Shown in pieces: positions 34,984 to 45,017 of a DNA stretch of 64,000 nt. A program made the translations under genes and the position numbers. The stretch's first letter is position 1. The number at the start of each line of letters is the position of its first letter. The notes under the pieces were generated by a model. The model made no database searches, was not told the origin of the DNA, and saw nothing but the letters and a program-made list of their open reading frames with translations. Origin of the DNA: Thalassotalea marina (GTDB taxonomy: Bacteria > Pseudomonadota > Gammaproteobacteria > Enterobacterales > Alteromonadaceae); NCBI RefSeq assembly GCF_014656435.1, contig NZ_BNCK01000008.1, positions 217,681 through 281,680 of the forward strand, written 5' to 3'.

Positions 34984-37449
34984 TTAAGCGGATTTCGATA
35001 ATGTATCCTGAGCTAACTCATCATTTGCAAACTTTGCAGAAACTAAGTCTTGTGGATCGAAATCATCGACATTAATGACTTGTAGCCTTAAACGTTCTGC
35101 GTTTATAAGTTTATTAGCTTCATCCTCAGTAATGGCATTTTCAGCTAAACCTTGTTGTGCCAATTGATCTAAAAAGACAAAAGGTAGCTTTTTGCCCATT
35201 GTTTGGCATATTTTCTCGTGAATAGGTTCACAAGCTAATAACTCATTTAACGCCGTTTCAAGGGCACCAAAGTTGTTTGCGCCATCATCAGTAAGATATT
35301 GACCTTCACCCAAGCGACTTCTCGCTTCTCCTGGGGTTTGCAAGATGCGAGAAACTTGGTGATCAAGTTTATCTGACGGCTTTTTAAGCCAAGTGCCAAA
35401 TGGGAAAATCATGATTCTTAAACAAGTGGCAACGACTTTATTTGGGAAGTTTGCAATAAGTTCATCAATCGCTTGTTCTGTGCGATAAAGACTATCTTCT
35501 ACAGCCCATTTCAATAATGGTAAATCTGAGTGCTGACGGCCTTGGTCGTCAAATCGTTTTAAACTTGCACTAGCTAAATAAAGGTAACTTAAGATGTCGC
35601 CCAATCGAGCAGAAATACGTTCTCTGCGCTTAAGATCGCCACCCAAAGTTAACATCGCAATGTCAGATAACATGGCAAGGTTCGCACTATAACGCGACAT
35701 TAGTTGGTAGTAACGTCTAGTTTCATCATTAAATGGGGCGCCAGTAAATCTTGCACCTGTTAAGGCCAACCACTTAGTTCTAACGATATTACTGATGGCA
35801 AAACCGATATGCCCAAATAGCGCATGATCAAAGTCTTCTAATGCCTGTTGATTGTCAGATTGGTTTGCTGCTTCTAATTCCGCTAGCACATAAGGGTGGC
35901 ATCGAATAGCACCTTGACCATAAATGATCATACTACGAGTTAGAATGTTAGCACCTTCAACGGTGATGGCGACAGGAGCACCCTGATAACCTCTGGCTAG
36001 ATAGTTATTTGGCCCCATACAAATGCCTTTACCACCGTGAATGTCCATTGCATCGTTGATACATGAACGCATTTTTTCTGTCAGGTGGTATTTTGAAATG
36101 GCAGAAATAACAGAAGGCTTTTCACCTAGATCGATAGCGCCAGTAGACATGGTTGTAACAGCATCCATTAAGTAGGCATTACCACCCAAGCGAGCAAGCG
36201 CTTCTTCAATACCTTCCATCTTGCCAATTGGTAATTTAAACTGACGACGGATCCTTGAATAAGCACCTGTTGCCAACGCAATTGACTTGATACCACCAGC
36301 ACTGTTAGAAGGTAATGTAATAGCACGACCTACTGATAAGCACTCTACTAACATTCTCCAGCCTTGACCGGCCATTTTTGGACCGCCAATAATGAAGTCT
36401 AGTGGAACAAATACGTCTTTTCCTTGAGTAGGGCCATTGTGAAATGGCACATTTAACGGGAAGTGACGTCTTCCAGTTTTAACCCCATCAATATCTGTAG
36501 GAATAAGCGCACATGTGATGCCTAGCTCTTCTTGCTCGCCTAATAGACCATCAGGGTCACGTAGTTTAAATGCTAAGCCAAGCACCGTTGCTATTGGGGC
36601 AAGTGTAATATAACGTTTATTCCAAGTTAAACGCATACCCAATACTTTTTCACCGTTAAATTCGCCTTCACAAACAACGCCAAAATCTGGTATCGCACCG
36701 GCATCAGAGCCAGCTTCTGGGCTTGTTAAAGCAAAACAAGGAATTTCGTCACCATTTACCAAACGTGGTAGGTAATAATCTTGTTGTTCTTTAGTGCCGT
36801 AGTGTTGTAGTAATTCCCCTGGACCTAGAGAATTTGGCACACCAACAGTACTGGCAAGCACTGTACTGGCGCCAGATAATTTTTGTAATACACGCGATTG
36901 CGCATATGCACTAAATTCTAAACCGCCGTATTGCTTTTTAATAATCATGGCGAAGAATTTGTTGTCTTTGAGGTATTGCCAAACTTCAGGAGACATATCT
37001 GCACGTTCGTGCGTGGTATGCCAGTCGTCCACCATTTTACAAACAGTTTCAACTGGACCATCAAGAAATGCTTGCTCTTCAGCGCTTAACCTTGGTTTAG
37101 GAAAACGGTGTAATTTTTGCCAATCGGGACTGCCGCGAAATAAATCGGCTTCAAACCATGTAGTGCCTGCGTCAATAGCTTCTTTTTCAGTGTCTGACAT
37201 TTCAGGCATAATCTTTTGAAAAATAGCAAGCAATGGCTTACTGATATGTTTTTTGCGTAAGTCTGCAATATTCAATGGGATAGCAATTATGGCAAATAAT
37301 AGCCATGCCCAAAAAGAAACAATAGAAAATACCGTGCCAATAGCCATTAGCGCGGCAAATGAGAGGGTAAAGGTTGATAGCGATGCCCGGTTATACGCCA
37401 TGAAACCCGACAGGGCGATGGCACCAATTATCCAAGTTAATACTTCCAC
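34984..37449 (-). CDS. fadE: Acyl-CoA dehydrogenase FadE
   Basis: This 821-residue protein is close to E. coli FadE (814). It has an N-terminal membrane region of two or three helices (about 5-60), then the conserved dehydrogenase body with [22 protein letters not shown], the [26 protein letters not shown] segment, and [48 protein letters not shown]. It catalyses the first step of beta-oxidation at the inner membrane. A FadR-like palindrome lies 20 bases before the ATG, which would place it under acyl-CoA control. The yafJ-like gene is divergent, the same neighbourhood as E. coli minus gmhA. Confidence 0.96.
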   Translation of the reverse strand: MEVLTWIIGAIALSGFMAYNRASLSTFTLSFAALMAIGTVFSIVSFWAWLLFAIIAIPLNIADLRKKHISKPLLAIFQKIMPEMSDTEKEAIDAGTTWFEADLFRGSPDWQKLHRFPKPRLSAEEQAFLDGPVETVCKMVDDWHTTHERADMSPEVWQYLKDNKFFAMIIKKQYGGLEFSAYAQSRVLQKLSGASTVLASTVGVPNSLGPGELLQHYGTKEQQDYYLPRLVNGDEIPCFALTSPEAGSDAGAIPDFGVVCEGEFNGEKVLGMRLTWNKRYITLAPIATVLGLAFKLRDPDGLLGEQEELGITCALIPTDIDGVKTGRRHFPLNVPFHNGPTQGKDVFVPLDFIIGGPKMAGQGWRMLVECLSVGRAITLPSNSAGGIKSIALATGAYSRIRRQFKLPIGKMEGIEEALARLGGNAYLMDAVTTMSTGAIDLGEKPSVISAISKYHLTEKMRSCINDAMDIHGGKGICMGPNNYLARGYQGAPVAITVEGANILTRSMIIYGQGAIRCHPYVLAELEAANQSDNQQALEDFDHALFGHIGFAISNIVRTKWLALTGARFTGAPFNDETRRYYQLMSRYSANLAMLSDIAMLTLGGDLKRRERISARLGDILSYLYLASASLKRFDDQGRQHSDLPLLKWAVEDSLYRTEQAIDELIANFPNKVVATCLRIMIFPFGTWLKKPSDKLDHQVSRILQTPGEARSRLGEGQYLTDDGANNFGALETALNELLACEPIHEKICQTMGKKLPFVFLDQLAQQGLAENAITEDEANKLINAERLRLQVINVDDFDPQDLVSAKFANDELAQDTLSKSA

Positions 37450-37469
37450 AGTTCACCTATTTTAAGTTT

Positions 37470-37486
37470 AAGAGGTCTGACCACTG
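37470..37486. promoter_or_regulatory. FadR-like operator upstream of fadE
   Basis: AAGAGGTCTGACCACTG has the full GGTCTGACC core of the FadR consensus. It sits 20 bases upstream of the fadE start, suitable for repression; binding is inferred. Confidence 0.55.
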
Positions 37487-37629
37487 CCTTAAGCTTAATT
37501 CCGAATTTTAGGATTTGCAAGATTATTTTTGTTAGTTATTGCTTCAGATTTTAAGTCGATAGGCATTGCTTAATATTGCCAATAACATGTTACAATTACT
37601 ATAGATTTTGCCTATTCAATGTACTTTAT

Positions 37630-38448
37630 ATGTGTGAATTACTGGCGATGAGCGCCAACGTGCCAACAGATATTTGTTTTAGTTTTTCTGGTTTAATGCA
37701 ACGTGGGGGCAATACGGGCCCGCACAAAGACGGCTGGGGTATTACTTTTTATGAAGGGAAAGGGTGTCGTAGTTTTAAAGATCCTTTGCCTAGCGCACAT
37801 TCGCCAATTGCTGAGTTGGTGACTAATTATCCAATAAAAAGTGAAGCGGTCGTTTGTCATATTAGGCAAGCTAACTCAGGTGCTGTTTGTTTGGAAAATA
37901 CTCACCCGTTTGTCAGACAAATGTGGGGAAAGAACTGGACCTACGCACATAATGGTCAGTTAGCTGATCACTTAACACAACTTAAAATTAAATATCATAT
38001 TCCCATTGGCACAACAGATAGTGAACACGCATTTTGCTGGATTTTAGATCAACTTCATATTGAGTTTGCTGAAAAAGAGCCTGATGAAAAGGTGTTATTT
38101 AGTTACGTTGCCAAATTATGTGAACGTATTAATCAACTTGGTGTGTTTAATTTGATTTTAAGCGACGGTGATCATCTATTTGCATATTGTTCAAACAACC
38201 TTCATTGGATTACGCGTAAAGCACCTTTTGGTGAAGCGAGTTTGATTGACGCAGAAATGTGTGTAGATTTTCAACAAGTGACGACTGCTAACGACATAGT
38301 GACTGTAATTGCAACACGCCCGTTAACTAACGATGAATCTTGGCACAAAATGTCTTGCGGTCAGTGGCACTTGTTTAAGTTGGGCGTGTCAATAGCTTGC
38401 GGGCAAACAGAAGCAGAAGAGCGTATCCCTCCTGCTCAAACTTTCTAG
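37630..38448 (+). CDS. yafJ: Class II glutamine amidotransferase (YafJ-like)
   Basis: The start is the ATG followed by TGT (37630), giving 272 residues whose N-terminus is Met-Cys-Glu-Leu-Leu; removal of Met would expose the Ntn nucleophile Cys2. A longer frame is rejected because it would bury this Cys. E. coli YafJ shares MSANVPTDICFSFSGLMQRGGNTGPHKDGWGITFYEG and NWTYAHNGQL, and HIRQANSGAVCLENTHPF. No ribosome site is visible, so translation may use a short leader. The natural acceptor is not known. The gene is divergent from fadE and convergent with a DUF3108 gene only four bases away. Confidence 0.93.
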   Translation: MCELLAMSANVPTDICFSFSGLMQRGGNTGPHKDGWGITFYEGKGCRSFKDPLPSAHSPIAELVTNYPIKSEAVVCHIRQANSGAVCLENTHPFVRQMWGKNWTYAHNGQLADHLTQLKIKYHIPIGTTDSEHAFCWILDQLHIEFAEKEPDEKVLFSYVAKLCERINQLGVFNLILSDGDHLFAYCSNNLHWITRKAPFGEASLIDAEMCVDFQQVTTANDIVTVIATRPLTNDESWHKMSCGQWHLFKLGVSIACGQTEAEERIPPAQTF

Positions 38449-38452
38449 AAGG

Positions 38453-39214
38453 TTAGTTGTTTTCTGGAGTAGCTTGGTTAAATGATACTTTGTTTAGCTG
38501 AGCTTCAAATTGCTCGTTGCCACTTTTTGCTTGATAGAGTTTTACCAATAAAAAGTTTAGCTCTGGTGCAAACCAAGCGTAGGTAACACGTTTTTTCTCT
38601 AAAACTTCACGCTTTAATCTAATCGTTTTTACTAATCCGTATGGCAGCATAATATCTTCTTCGCCGTCATACTGATAAACATAATTTTTCACGCTACCAG
38701 ATGTAGAAATTACAGGATAAACAAAGTGCTTTTGATTAGGGTTAGCAATAAGGTCTAATCGATTTTGTAAATGGTAGCTTAATTTGTCTTGGATATTCTT
38801 TGGAAATTTTATTGAAATAGATTTGTTTTTTTCTACATCCGTTGCAGTATTCTTTTCAATATCATAACGCCATTCGTTTGATTTATCCTTCCCCGTGCCT
38901 TCACGAGTGTATATGTAACGGCTAGGCGTCGCTTGGCCATTATTTAATTGAATAAATGATTCTTCATGGCGTTTATCTGAAAAAATTAACCATTCTATAT
39001 CTGTTGTATAGCTGTAATGGGCAGAGCCATCTGGTAAATACTTTAACTCTCTAACACCTGTTCCGACAGGTGAGGATTTGTGTAAAATAGTATACTCTGC
39101 TTTAAAAGATGGTAACTCTATGCTTTTTGTAGTTTCTTTCACTGCTTGTTCTTGCGCAAAAGCAGGTATAGAGAGTAAATAAATACCAGTACAGTAACAT
39201 AGAGTTTTGATCAT
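38453..39214 (-). CDS. DUF3108 family periplasmic protein
   Basis: This 253-residue protein has a signal peptide ending near PAFAQE. The body has the DUF3108 layout: FKAEYTILHKSSPVGTGVRELKYLPDGSAHYSYTTDI, a YIYTREGTGKDKSNEWRYDIEKN segment and a C-terminal AWFAPELNFLLVKLYQAKSGNEQFEAQL. It lies 18 bases after purN on the same strand with gggtggaa-like ribosome site (ggtggaa), so it can be transcribed with purM-purN. The adjacency of a DUF3108 gene and purMN is common in gammaproteobacteria; no functional connection is known. Function is unknown. Confidence 0.82.
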   Translation of the reverse strand: MIKTLCYCTGIYLLSIPAFAQEQAVKETTKSIELPSFKAEYTILHKSSPVGTGVRELKYLPDGSAHYSYTTDIEWLIFSDKRHEESFIQLNNGQATPSRYIYTREGTGKDKSNEWRYDIEKNTATDVEKNKSISIKFPKNIQDKLSYHLQNRLDLIANPNQKHFVYPVISTSGSVKNYVYQYDGEEDIMLPYGLVKTIRLKREVLEKKRVTYAWFAPELNFLLVKLYQAKSGNEQFEAQLNKVSFNQATPENN

Positions 39215-39232
39215 AATTCCACCAAATTGTTG

Positions 39233-39877
39233 TTATTCTTCACTTGCATAACCTGAGACAGGTAACACCGTATTATCAAGCCAGGCCTTGTCATTTTCCA
39301 TTTTTAAACGACCAGAGCAAAACCAGCTCACTACCAGTGGATAGATTCTATGCTCTTGCTCGTGCACACGCTGAGCCAATAGCTCGGCAGTGTCTTCTGG
39401 AAAAACAGGCACTTTAGCTTGCAAAATAACGGGACCGCCATCAAGCTCTTCTGTAACAAAATGAACACTGACACCATGGGTATCATCGCCAGCGTCAATC
39501 GCACGCTGGTGTGTGTTCAGCCCTTGATACTTTGGCAACAAAGATGGGTGAATGTTCAATAATTTTCCTGAAAAAGTGTTAACAAAGTTTTCAGTCAAGA
39601 TTCGCATAAATCCAGCAAGGACAATCAAGTCTGGTTGATAACCATTAATCATCTCTATTAATGCATTGTCGTATTCTTCACGTGATGCAAACGATTTATG
39701 TGATAAAACGCTATGTGGAATTGCAGCATTTTCAGCGCGAACAAGTCCATAAGCATCGGCTTTATTGGAGATAACGCCAATAACGTCACCGGGATATTGT
39801 GACTCTTGGCTTGCGTCAATAATTGCCTGCAAGTTAGAGCCACTGCCCGATATTAAAACGAGGATTCGAGCACCCAT
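39233..39877 (-). CDS. purN: Phosphoribosylglycinamide formyltransferase
   Basis: This 214-residue enzyme transfers a formyl group from 10-formyl-THF to GAR in step three of purine synthesis. It has the GAR-binding start ILVLISGSGSNLQAII, the catalytic Asn108 and His110 in LLNIHPSLLPKYQGL, and Asp145 in TEELDGGPVI. FMRILTENFV is a folate-site segment. The start ATG follows gagga at a rather long distance. The gene is eight bases downstream of purM, the standard purMN operon, and precedes a DUF3108 gene. Confidence 0.96.
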   Translation of the reverse strand: MGARILVLISGSGSNLQAIIDASQESQYPGDVIGVISNKADAYGLVRAENAAIPHSVLSHKSFASREEYDNALIEMINGYQPDLIVLAGFMRILTENFVNTFSGKLLNIHPSLLPKYQGLNTHQRAIDAGDDTHGVSVHFVTEELDGGPVILQAKVPVFPEDTAELLAQRVHEQEHRIYPLVVSWFCSGRLKMENDKAWLDNTVLPVSGYASEE

Positions 39878-39884
39878 TTAGGTT

Positions 39885-40931
39885 TTATTCCTCGTTAATG
39901 ATTACTTGATCAGCGCCATCATTGCGTTCAGCGATTTCGCCGATGTGCCAAGCGTTTTCGCCGTTATCTTTTAAGATAGCTAAACTTTGTTCAACTTGAT
40001 CAGCTGGTACTACGATGATCATGCCAACACCACAGTTAAATGTTCTGTACATTTCATGTGTTGTGATATTACCGTTTTCCTGTAACCAGTTAAAAATAAC
40101 CGGCCATTGCCAAGAGTTACCTTTAATTACAGCTTGTGCACTTTCAGGTAAAACACGTGGAATATTTTCCCAGAAACCACCGCCAGTAATATGAGATAAC
40201 GCGTGAACATCAACTTGTTTTAGAAGCTCCAATACAGACTTAACATAGATTTTCGTTGGTTCTAATAAGTGATCACCAATTGATTTATCATCTAAAAGTT
40301 CATTGGTATCAGTGTTGTTTACTTCAAGAACTTTACGAATTAAAGAGTAACCATTTGAATGTGCGCCTGAAGAACCTAAAGCGATTAACTGGTCGCCAGC
40401 AGCTACTTTGCTGCCATCTAAAATGCGTGACTTTTCGGCAACACCAACACAGAAACCAGCAATGTCATAATCGCCTGCGTGGTACATACCGGGCATTTCA
40501 GCCGTTTCGCCACCAACTAGTGCACAGTTTGATTGAACACAACCTTCAGCGATACCTTCTACGACTGAAGAAGCCACGGCAACATCTAATTTAGCTGTTG
40601 CGTAGTAATCTAAGAAGAATAATGGCTCAGCACCTTGCACAATAAGATCGTTTACACACATTGCCACTAAATCAATACCAACGGTATCGTGTTTATTTAA
40701 ATCAATAGCTAAGCGAAGTTTTGTACCAACGCCGTCAGTACCTGCTACTAATACAGGTTCTTTGTAACCTGTTGGTAGTTGACACACAGAGCCAAAACCA
40801 CCTAAGCCACCCATTACTTCTGGGCGTGTTGTACGTTTTACCGCACCTTTAATGTTTTCAACAAGTGCATTACCTGCATCAATATCAACACCTGCATCTT
40901 TATAACTTAGTGATTGTTTTTGCTCACTCAC
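39885..40931 (-). CDS. purM: Phosphoribosylformylglycinamidine cyclo-ligase (AIR synthetase)
   Basis: This 348-residue ATP-dependent enzyme closes the imidazole ring of AIR. Motifs: [21 protein letters not shown] at the N-terminus, [43 protein letters not shown], and the ATP-binding [11 protein letters not shown]. The start is a GTG preceded by gagg at nine bases; the nearer ATG is out of frame. It is the first gene of the purMN operon. The upstream 145 bases contain a small hairpin (gccgt and acggc, 40965-40980), but no convincing PurR box was seen. Confidence 0.97.
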   Translation of the reverse strand: MSEQKQSLSYKDAGVDIDAGNALVENIKGAVKRTTRPEVMGGLGGFGSVCQLPTGYKEPVLVAGTDGVGTKLRLAIDLNKHDTVGIDLVAMCVNDLIVQGAEPLFFLDYYATAKLDVAVASSVVEGIAEGCVQSNCALVGGETAEMPGMYHAGDYDIAGFCVGVAEKSRILDGSKVAAGDQLIALGSSGAHSNGYSLIRKVLEVNNTDTNELLDDKSIGDHLLEPTKIYVKSVLELLKQVDVHALSHITGGGFWENIPRVLPESAQAVIKGNSWQWPVIFNWLQENGNITTHEMYRTFNCGVGMIIVVPADQVEQSLAILKDNGENAWHIGEIAERNDGADQVIINEE

Positions 40932-41076
40932 GGGCGAAACCTCATATGTACCGTTAATTTAGTGGCCGTTTAAACACGGCGCGAAAAGTGTGCGTATTCT
41001 ACCAGTGCAAAAGCTTGCTGAGAATCTTTTCGCAAAATTTTTTTTAGCTCGCTTGATTTAGGCATGCCGCACTTTT

Positions 41077-42240
41077 ATGACTTATGGTAAGATAATGGTT
41101 ATGAAAATAATCTCTTCATTTTTGACAATGCGCAATTGGTATATTTATTTATTGAGCTTACTGGGTTTATTCGCGGCAAATAATGCATTTGCCGTTGAAG
41201 TTGTCGACCTTTATACAGCAAGTGTAAACGTCCCGTCACAACGTGCAGAACACCGTGAATCCGCGGCTAAAGAAGCGCTAGATCTTGTGTTTGTTAAAGT
41301 TTCTGGTCAGCAAAATGCGTTGCAAAATAGTTACCTCAAAGATGAGCGACGTAAATATTCTGCTTATATTGATAATTTTCGATACGAGCGCAAGCAACAA
41401 CAGATCAAATTAGTGATCACCTTCAATGAAAATAAGATAAACAATTCACTCGTTGAAGCTGGTTTGCCTATATGGGGGAGTTTAAGACCTCAATTGGTGC
41501 TCTGGTTAATTGAAGAGCAGGGGTTACAAAGAATCATTGTTGGTGCTAATGAGCAATCAGCTATGGTGGACGAAATTAAACAAGTTAACAAAAATAGAGG
41601 TTTGCCTATTGTAATGCCGCTGATGGATTTGGAAGATAATCAGCAAATTCAAACGGCAGATGTTTGGGGGCGTTTTACATCTCCAATACGATACGCTTCA
41701 ATGCGCTACTCTCCAGAGGCAATCGTTACTGTTCGTGTTTCTGATAATAGTTTGTTATCAGCTGAACAACTCACTGCGCAAGAACAATGTTTTGACGTTT
41801 GTGCTCCCCAATTTGCGCTAGATTGGAGTTTTGTTTCAATGACTTCTTATGAGAGTATTCAAGAGTTTAGCGAAACTTACTATGGCGACTCCAAAGAAGG
41901 GTTAATAAATAAGGCTTTGGGCGACATAGCCGATATGTTAGCGCAACAATATGCGTTGCAAGCCAATGTTAATAGAGAATATTTGGTAGATATTGGCAAT
42001 GTAGACTCTATGGCCAAATATGCGCAAATCAGCAAGTTTTTAGCTGAACTTTCTTCTGTTCAGGCGGTTAAATTAGTTAATGCTAAGGGGCAAAACCGCC
42101 GTTTTAGTTTATCTTTGTTAGGAACAGAACAAGCATTTTTGGACTCATTAAAACTTCATAAAGCTTTACGACGATTTTATGATCCGTTAGATCCAGCGTC
42201 TAAACAAGGCGTGCCGTTGTTCTATTGGGAACCCAAGTGA
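41077..42240 (+). CDS. DUF2066 family protein
   Basis: The frame gives 387 residues; in-frame ATG codons at 41077, 41095, 41101 and 41128 make the start uncertain, and the last gives the neatest signal peptide (to NNAFA). The body begins VEVVDLYTASVNVPSQRAEHRESAAKEALDLVFVKVSG, the DUF2066 signature, and continues with a WLIEEQGLQRIIVGANEQ segment; it ends with a short domain around VQAVKLVNAKGQNRRFSLSL. It would be periplasmic. DUF2066 genes are regularly placed directly before hda in Alteromonadales. The stop overlaps the hda GTG, so the two are translationally coupled. Confidence 0.83.
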   Translation: MTYGKIMVMKIISSFLTMRNWYIYLLSLLGLFAANNAFAVEVVDLYTASVNVPSQRAEHRESAAKEALDLVFVKVSGQQNALQNSYLKDERRKYSAYIDNFRYERKQQQIKLVITFNENKINNSLVEAGLPIWGSLRPQLVLWLIEEQGLQRIIVGANEQSAMVDEIKQVNKNRGLPIVMPLMDLEDNQQIQTADVWGRFTSPIRYASMRYSPEAIVTVRVSDNSLLSAEQLTAQEQCFDVCAPQFALDWSFVSMTSYESIQEFSETYYGDSKEGLINKALGDIADMLAQQYALQANVNREYLVDIGNVDSMAKYAQISKFLAELSSVQAVKLVNAKGQNRRFSLSLLGTEQAFLDSLKLHKALRRFYDPLDPASKQGVPLFYWEPK

Positions 42241-42959
42241 CGCAGACTTCACAATTAACTTTATCTATACAATTACCTGATGATGAAACATTTGATAGTT
42301 ATCAATCTGATACTAATGATGCGGAATTGAGGTTATTAAGTGGTTTCATCGCACAGCAGCAATTGCTGACTTCAGTCATTCACGGTTTTTATTTATTTGG
42401 TGGCCGAGGTGTTGGTAAGTCCCACTTATTACACGCTAGTTGTGTTTATGCCAATCAGTTAAATATGACAGCAGTATGTTTATCATTTAGCGAGTATGAA
42501 AATTTATCTGTTGATATGTTAGATGGCTTAGAAGCTATCGATGTTGTTTGCCTAGATGATATTCACTTAGTTCTGCACGATGCTCAATGGCAACGAGCAA
42601 TATTTGATTTGTATAATCGCATTATTGAGCAAAATAAGCGTTTAATTTTGTCTGGTGACAGGGCAGTTGTTGAATTGTCTGTATCTTTACCTGACCTCGC
42701 TTCAAGGTTGAGTTGGGGCTATGTTGCCCAGCTAAAACCGTTATCTGATGAAGAAAAACTTATCGCTATTCAATACCGAGCACAGCAACGTGGATTATTG
42801 ATTGGTGATGACGTTGCTCGCTTTATGATGGCTCGACTTGATAGAGACATGACAAGTTTGATTAAAGCGCTCGATTTACTAGATAAAGAATCAATAAGGG
42901 AACAGCGACGCATCACTATTCCCTTTATTAAAGAAGTTTTATTAACCAATCAAGATTAA
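42237..42959 (+). CDS. hda: DnaA regulatory inactivator Hda
   Basis: The start is the GTG that overlaps the previous stop (GTGA), giving 240 residues; an upstream TTG is unlikely. The N-terminal QLTLSIQLPDDETFDSY carries the sliding-clamp-binding motif of Hda, and FGGRGVGKSHLLHA is the Walker A (about 55-62). The end, LDKESIREQRRITIPFIKEVLL, is the characteristic Hda C-terminus. With the DNA-loaded beta clamp it triggers ATP hydrolysis by DnaA to stop re-initiation. It ends at a TTAA shared with the convergent lipoprotein gene. Confidence 0.95.
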   Translation: MTQTSQLTLSIQLPDDETFDSYQSDTNDAELRLLSGFIAQQQLLTSVIHGFYLFGGRGVGKSHLLHASCVYANQLNMTAVCLSFSEYENLSVDMLDGLEAIDVVCLDDIHLVLHDAQWQRAIFDLYNRIIEQNKRLILSGDRAVVELSVSLPDLASRLSWGYVAQLKPLSDEEKLIAIQYRAQQRGLLIGDDVARFMMARLDRDMTSLIKALDLLDKESIREQRRITIPFIKEVLLTNQD

Positions 42960-44938
42960 TAGATAAACTTACGTGCAGTATGTGGGGTTCTGCCATCAAC
43001 AGGAATTAACTTACTGTTTGTTGCTTTAGCTTGTTTTAAAAGTTTTTTCGCCACACTTGTATTCTTAGCTGGGCTTTGTGATGCAACTTGAATACTGTTA
43101 CGCCATGTTTTGTTTGCATCTAACAATGTAGGTTGCGGTAAATTAGCAATGATGCCGGTCGCATCAGTGAATTCTGGCAAAATGCGATTCGAGACAAACT
43201 CAACACGTGGTCTTATCCAATTCTCACCAAATCTACCGCGTTGACCCCAAGCGATTTGATGATACTCTTGGTCACTTACTGCAACATCTCGGTCGATGTT
43301 ATAACGTACTTTCATCATAAAGCCGTCAAACAGCATGGCATAGTCTTCACGTGTTGAACTGTAGTTGTAAAAAGCAGTGGCACCCTCTACTTTAAACATA
43401 TTCGCGACATCGCTCATTGTATAGGCTTTTTGAGTTTCATTAGCCGTAACCCCCTGGAAGCGTACTTGACCTAGTTTAGTCATTTCACTCTTATCGTTTG
43501 CGTCTTCAGAATCCCAATTAGGGTCTAAGGGGGTAAAACGTTGTAAGTCATCAGATTGAATAGCTTTGTTATTAAACAAAGCGTTTACATGACTTAAGAA
43601 AGTTGTATTCGAATTTTCTGTTGCATTCCAAGCTGTTGATGGGAAATAGTCATTCGCATGCGCAAGCTCATGGTAAAGTAGTGAAGCGAAATCATACAGC
43701 GAATCTGAAAGTTCACGATCTAGTCGTTCACTAATTGGAAAGTAGTAACTAGCGTAGTCATTATCTTTTACATAGCGTGAAGGGATTTCAAATTGCAGTG
43801 AACTACCAAAGCCAGCGCGATAATCTGGTGCTTGGTTAATGGTATCTCGCTGTGCAGGTGTTACCCATAAATCACTTGGATCTAAGTAAATTGCACCCGT
43901 ATATGGATGGTAGAAGGAAGGTCTGACATCGTATGACAATACAATAGCAGTGGTTGCTCTTAATAAATTTTTAAAATCATGATGTTCATTATCATAAGTT
44001 TCAAGGAATTTTTTAAACTGATCACCCATCCATTTATGTGATACCACAACGCGATCCATAATTTGATCAACAGTAGGTGTACCGTCTACTTCGTGTGCAA
44101 TCAGTGGTGTTTGATTAAAGTTACAAGAATTAGCATAACTAGCGGCGTTAGAGTAAACACAGTCTATTAGCTTTTGACCCGCTGGTGAGTCAGCGTTATA
44201 TAAAAATACATTGGTAACACGATCCGTAAATGGGTAGCGAGTTCTGTCGGAAGGGACATTCTTACTACTCTGTTCGATTAATACCGTAACTTCATCTGAA
44301 ACATCTTCACCATTGGCTTTCCCTGACACTTTAAACTTTACAATAGTATCTTTATCTACAGAAGGTGCATCAAAAAAGATGGCAGATTTACCATTCGTAT
44401 CACTGTCGGTTAAAGTTACTGAAGGGCCACCTGTTTGCTGCCAAGTTAGAGAAGATAATGTAACACTATTATCTTCAATTTTTTTGTTAGCAAAAGCGAT
44501 TAGTGATACACCATTTCCTTCAACGACAGCGTGACCAAGTCTTGCGACTAAGCGATGAGCGGTATCTTGAACATCAAAACTTATCGACAGTGTCTTGCCT
44601 GCGCCAGATTGAGAAAATTTAACATCAAAACTATAACTTCCTGCTTGTTCAGGTGTAAAACCAACAACCTTACTATTGGCGGCGTAAAATTCCAATTCTG
44701 GACCGGATGTTTGTGTCCATTGAACGTTGTTTACTTCATAATCGGGAGAGAATAATACTAACTCTGTCGCCTGACCAATTGATATCGAACTTTCAGTTTG
44801 TAAGATGCTTGGTTCTGCTTTTGCAGGAGTGGTCGGGGTAGGTGTAGTAGGAGTTGGCTTTGCAGAAGATGAACTGCCTCCGCCGCCACATGCTGACAAC
44901 GCTAGTGCTAGCGACATAGTAATTATTGTTTTTTTCAT
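42956..44938 (-). CDS. Large lipoprotein with PKD/Ig-like repeats and HExxH motif (putative metallopeptidase)
   Basis: The ATG at 44936-44938 gives 660 residues; an adjacent GTG would add one. A lipobox LSACGGGGSSSS (Cys17) is followed by a Pro/Thr linker (about 28-40). Two beta domains resemble PKD/K319L-type modules: NVQWTQTSGPELEF (71-84) and SLTWQQTGGPSVTLTDSD (163-180). The C-terminal ~430 residues are a separate domain with LYHELAHANDYF, where HELAH (423-427) fits the zinc-peptidase HExxH; TREDYAMLFDGFMM further on offers a possible third ligand. It would be an outer-membrane-anchored peptidase of no family I can name. The gene overlaps hda at TTAA. Confidence 0.68.
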   Translation of the reverse strand: MKKTIITMSLALALSACGGGGSSSSAKPTPTTPTPTTPAKAEPSILQTESSISIGQATELVLFSPDYEVNNVQWTQTSGPELEFYAANSKVVGFTPEQAGSYSFDVKFSQSGAGKTLSISFDVQDTAHRLVARLGHAVVEGNGVSLIAFANKKIEDNSVTLSSLTWQQTGGPSVTLTDSDTNGKSAIFFDAPSVDKDTIVKFKVSGKANGEDVSDEVTVLIEQSSKNVPSDRTRYPFTDRVTNVFLYNADSPAGQKLIDCVYSNAASYANSCNFNQTPLIAHEVDGTPTVDQIMDRVVVSHKWMGDQFKKFLETYDNEHHDFKNLLRATTAIVLSYDVRPSFYHPYTGAIYLDPSDLWVTPAQRDTINQAPDYRAGFGSSLQFEIPSRYVKDNDYASYYFPISERLDRELSDSLYDFASLLYHELAHANDYFPSTAWNATENSNTTFLSHVNALFNNKAIQSDDLQRFTPLDPNWDSEDANDKSEMTKLGQVRFQGVTANETQKAYTMSDVANMFKVEGATAFYNYSSTREDYAMLFDGFMMKVRYNIDRDVAVSDQEYHQIAWGQRGRFGENWIRPRVEFVSNRILPEFTDATGIIANLPQPTLLDANKTWRNSIQVASQSPAKNTSVAKKLLKQAKATNSKLIPVDGRTPHTARKFIY

Positions 44939-44977
44939 CACATATTGTACCAGTTGAATTAAAGTACTGTGATATTA

Positions 44978-45010
44978 ACATGACTGTTAACCAGTTGTTA
45001 ACAGTCATGT
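44978..45010. repeat. 14-bp perfect inverted repeat before the lipoprotein gene
   Basis: ACATGACTGTTAAC and its complement, around a five-base spacer, lie between DUF2069 and the lipoprotein gene (both minus). The T run is on the plus-strand side only, so on the minus strand it is either a weak terminator or an operator. Confidence 0.6.
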
Positions 45011-45017
45011 GTGTTTT

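Noticed and set aside
40932..41076. PurR box before purM
   Set aside because: No ACGCAAACG-type palindrome was seen; the small gccgt/acggc hairpin is weak.
42956..44938. Possibility that the HELAH lipoprotein is a rhombosortase substrate
   Set aside because: Its C-terminus (TPHTARKFIY) has no GlyGly-CTERM tail.
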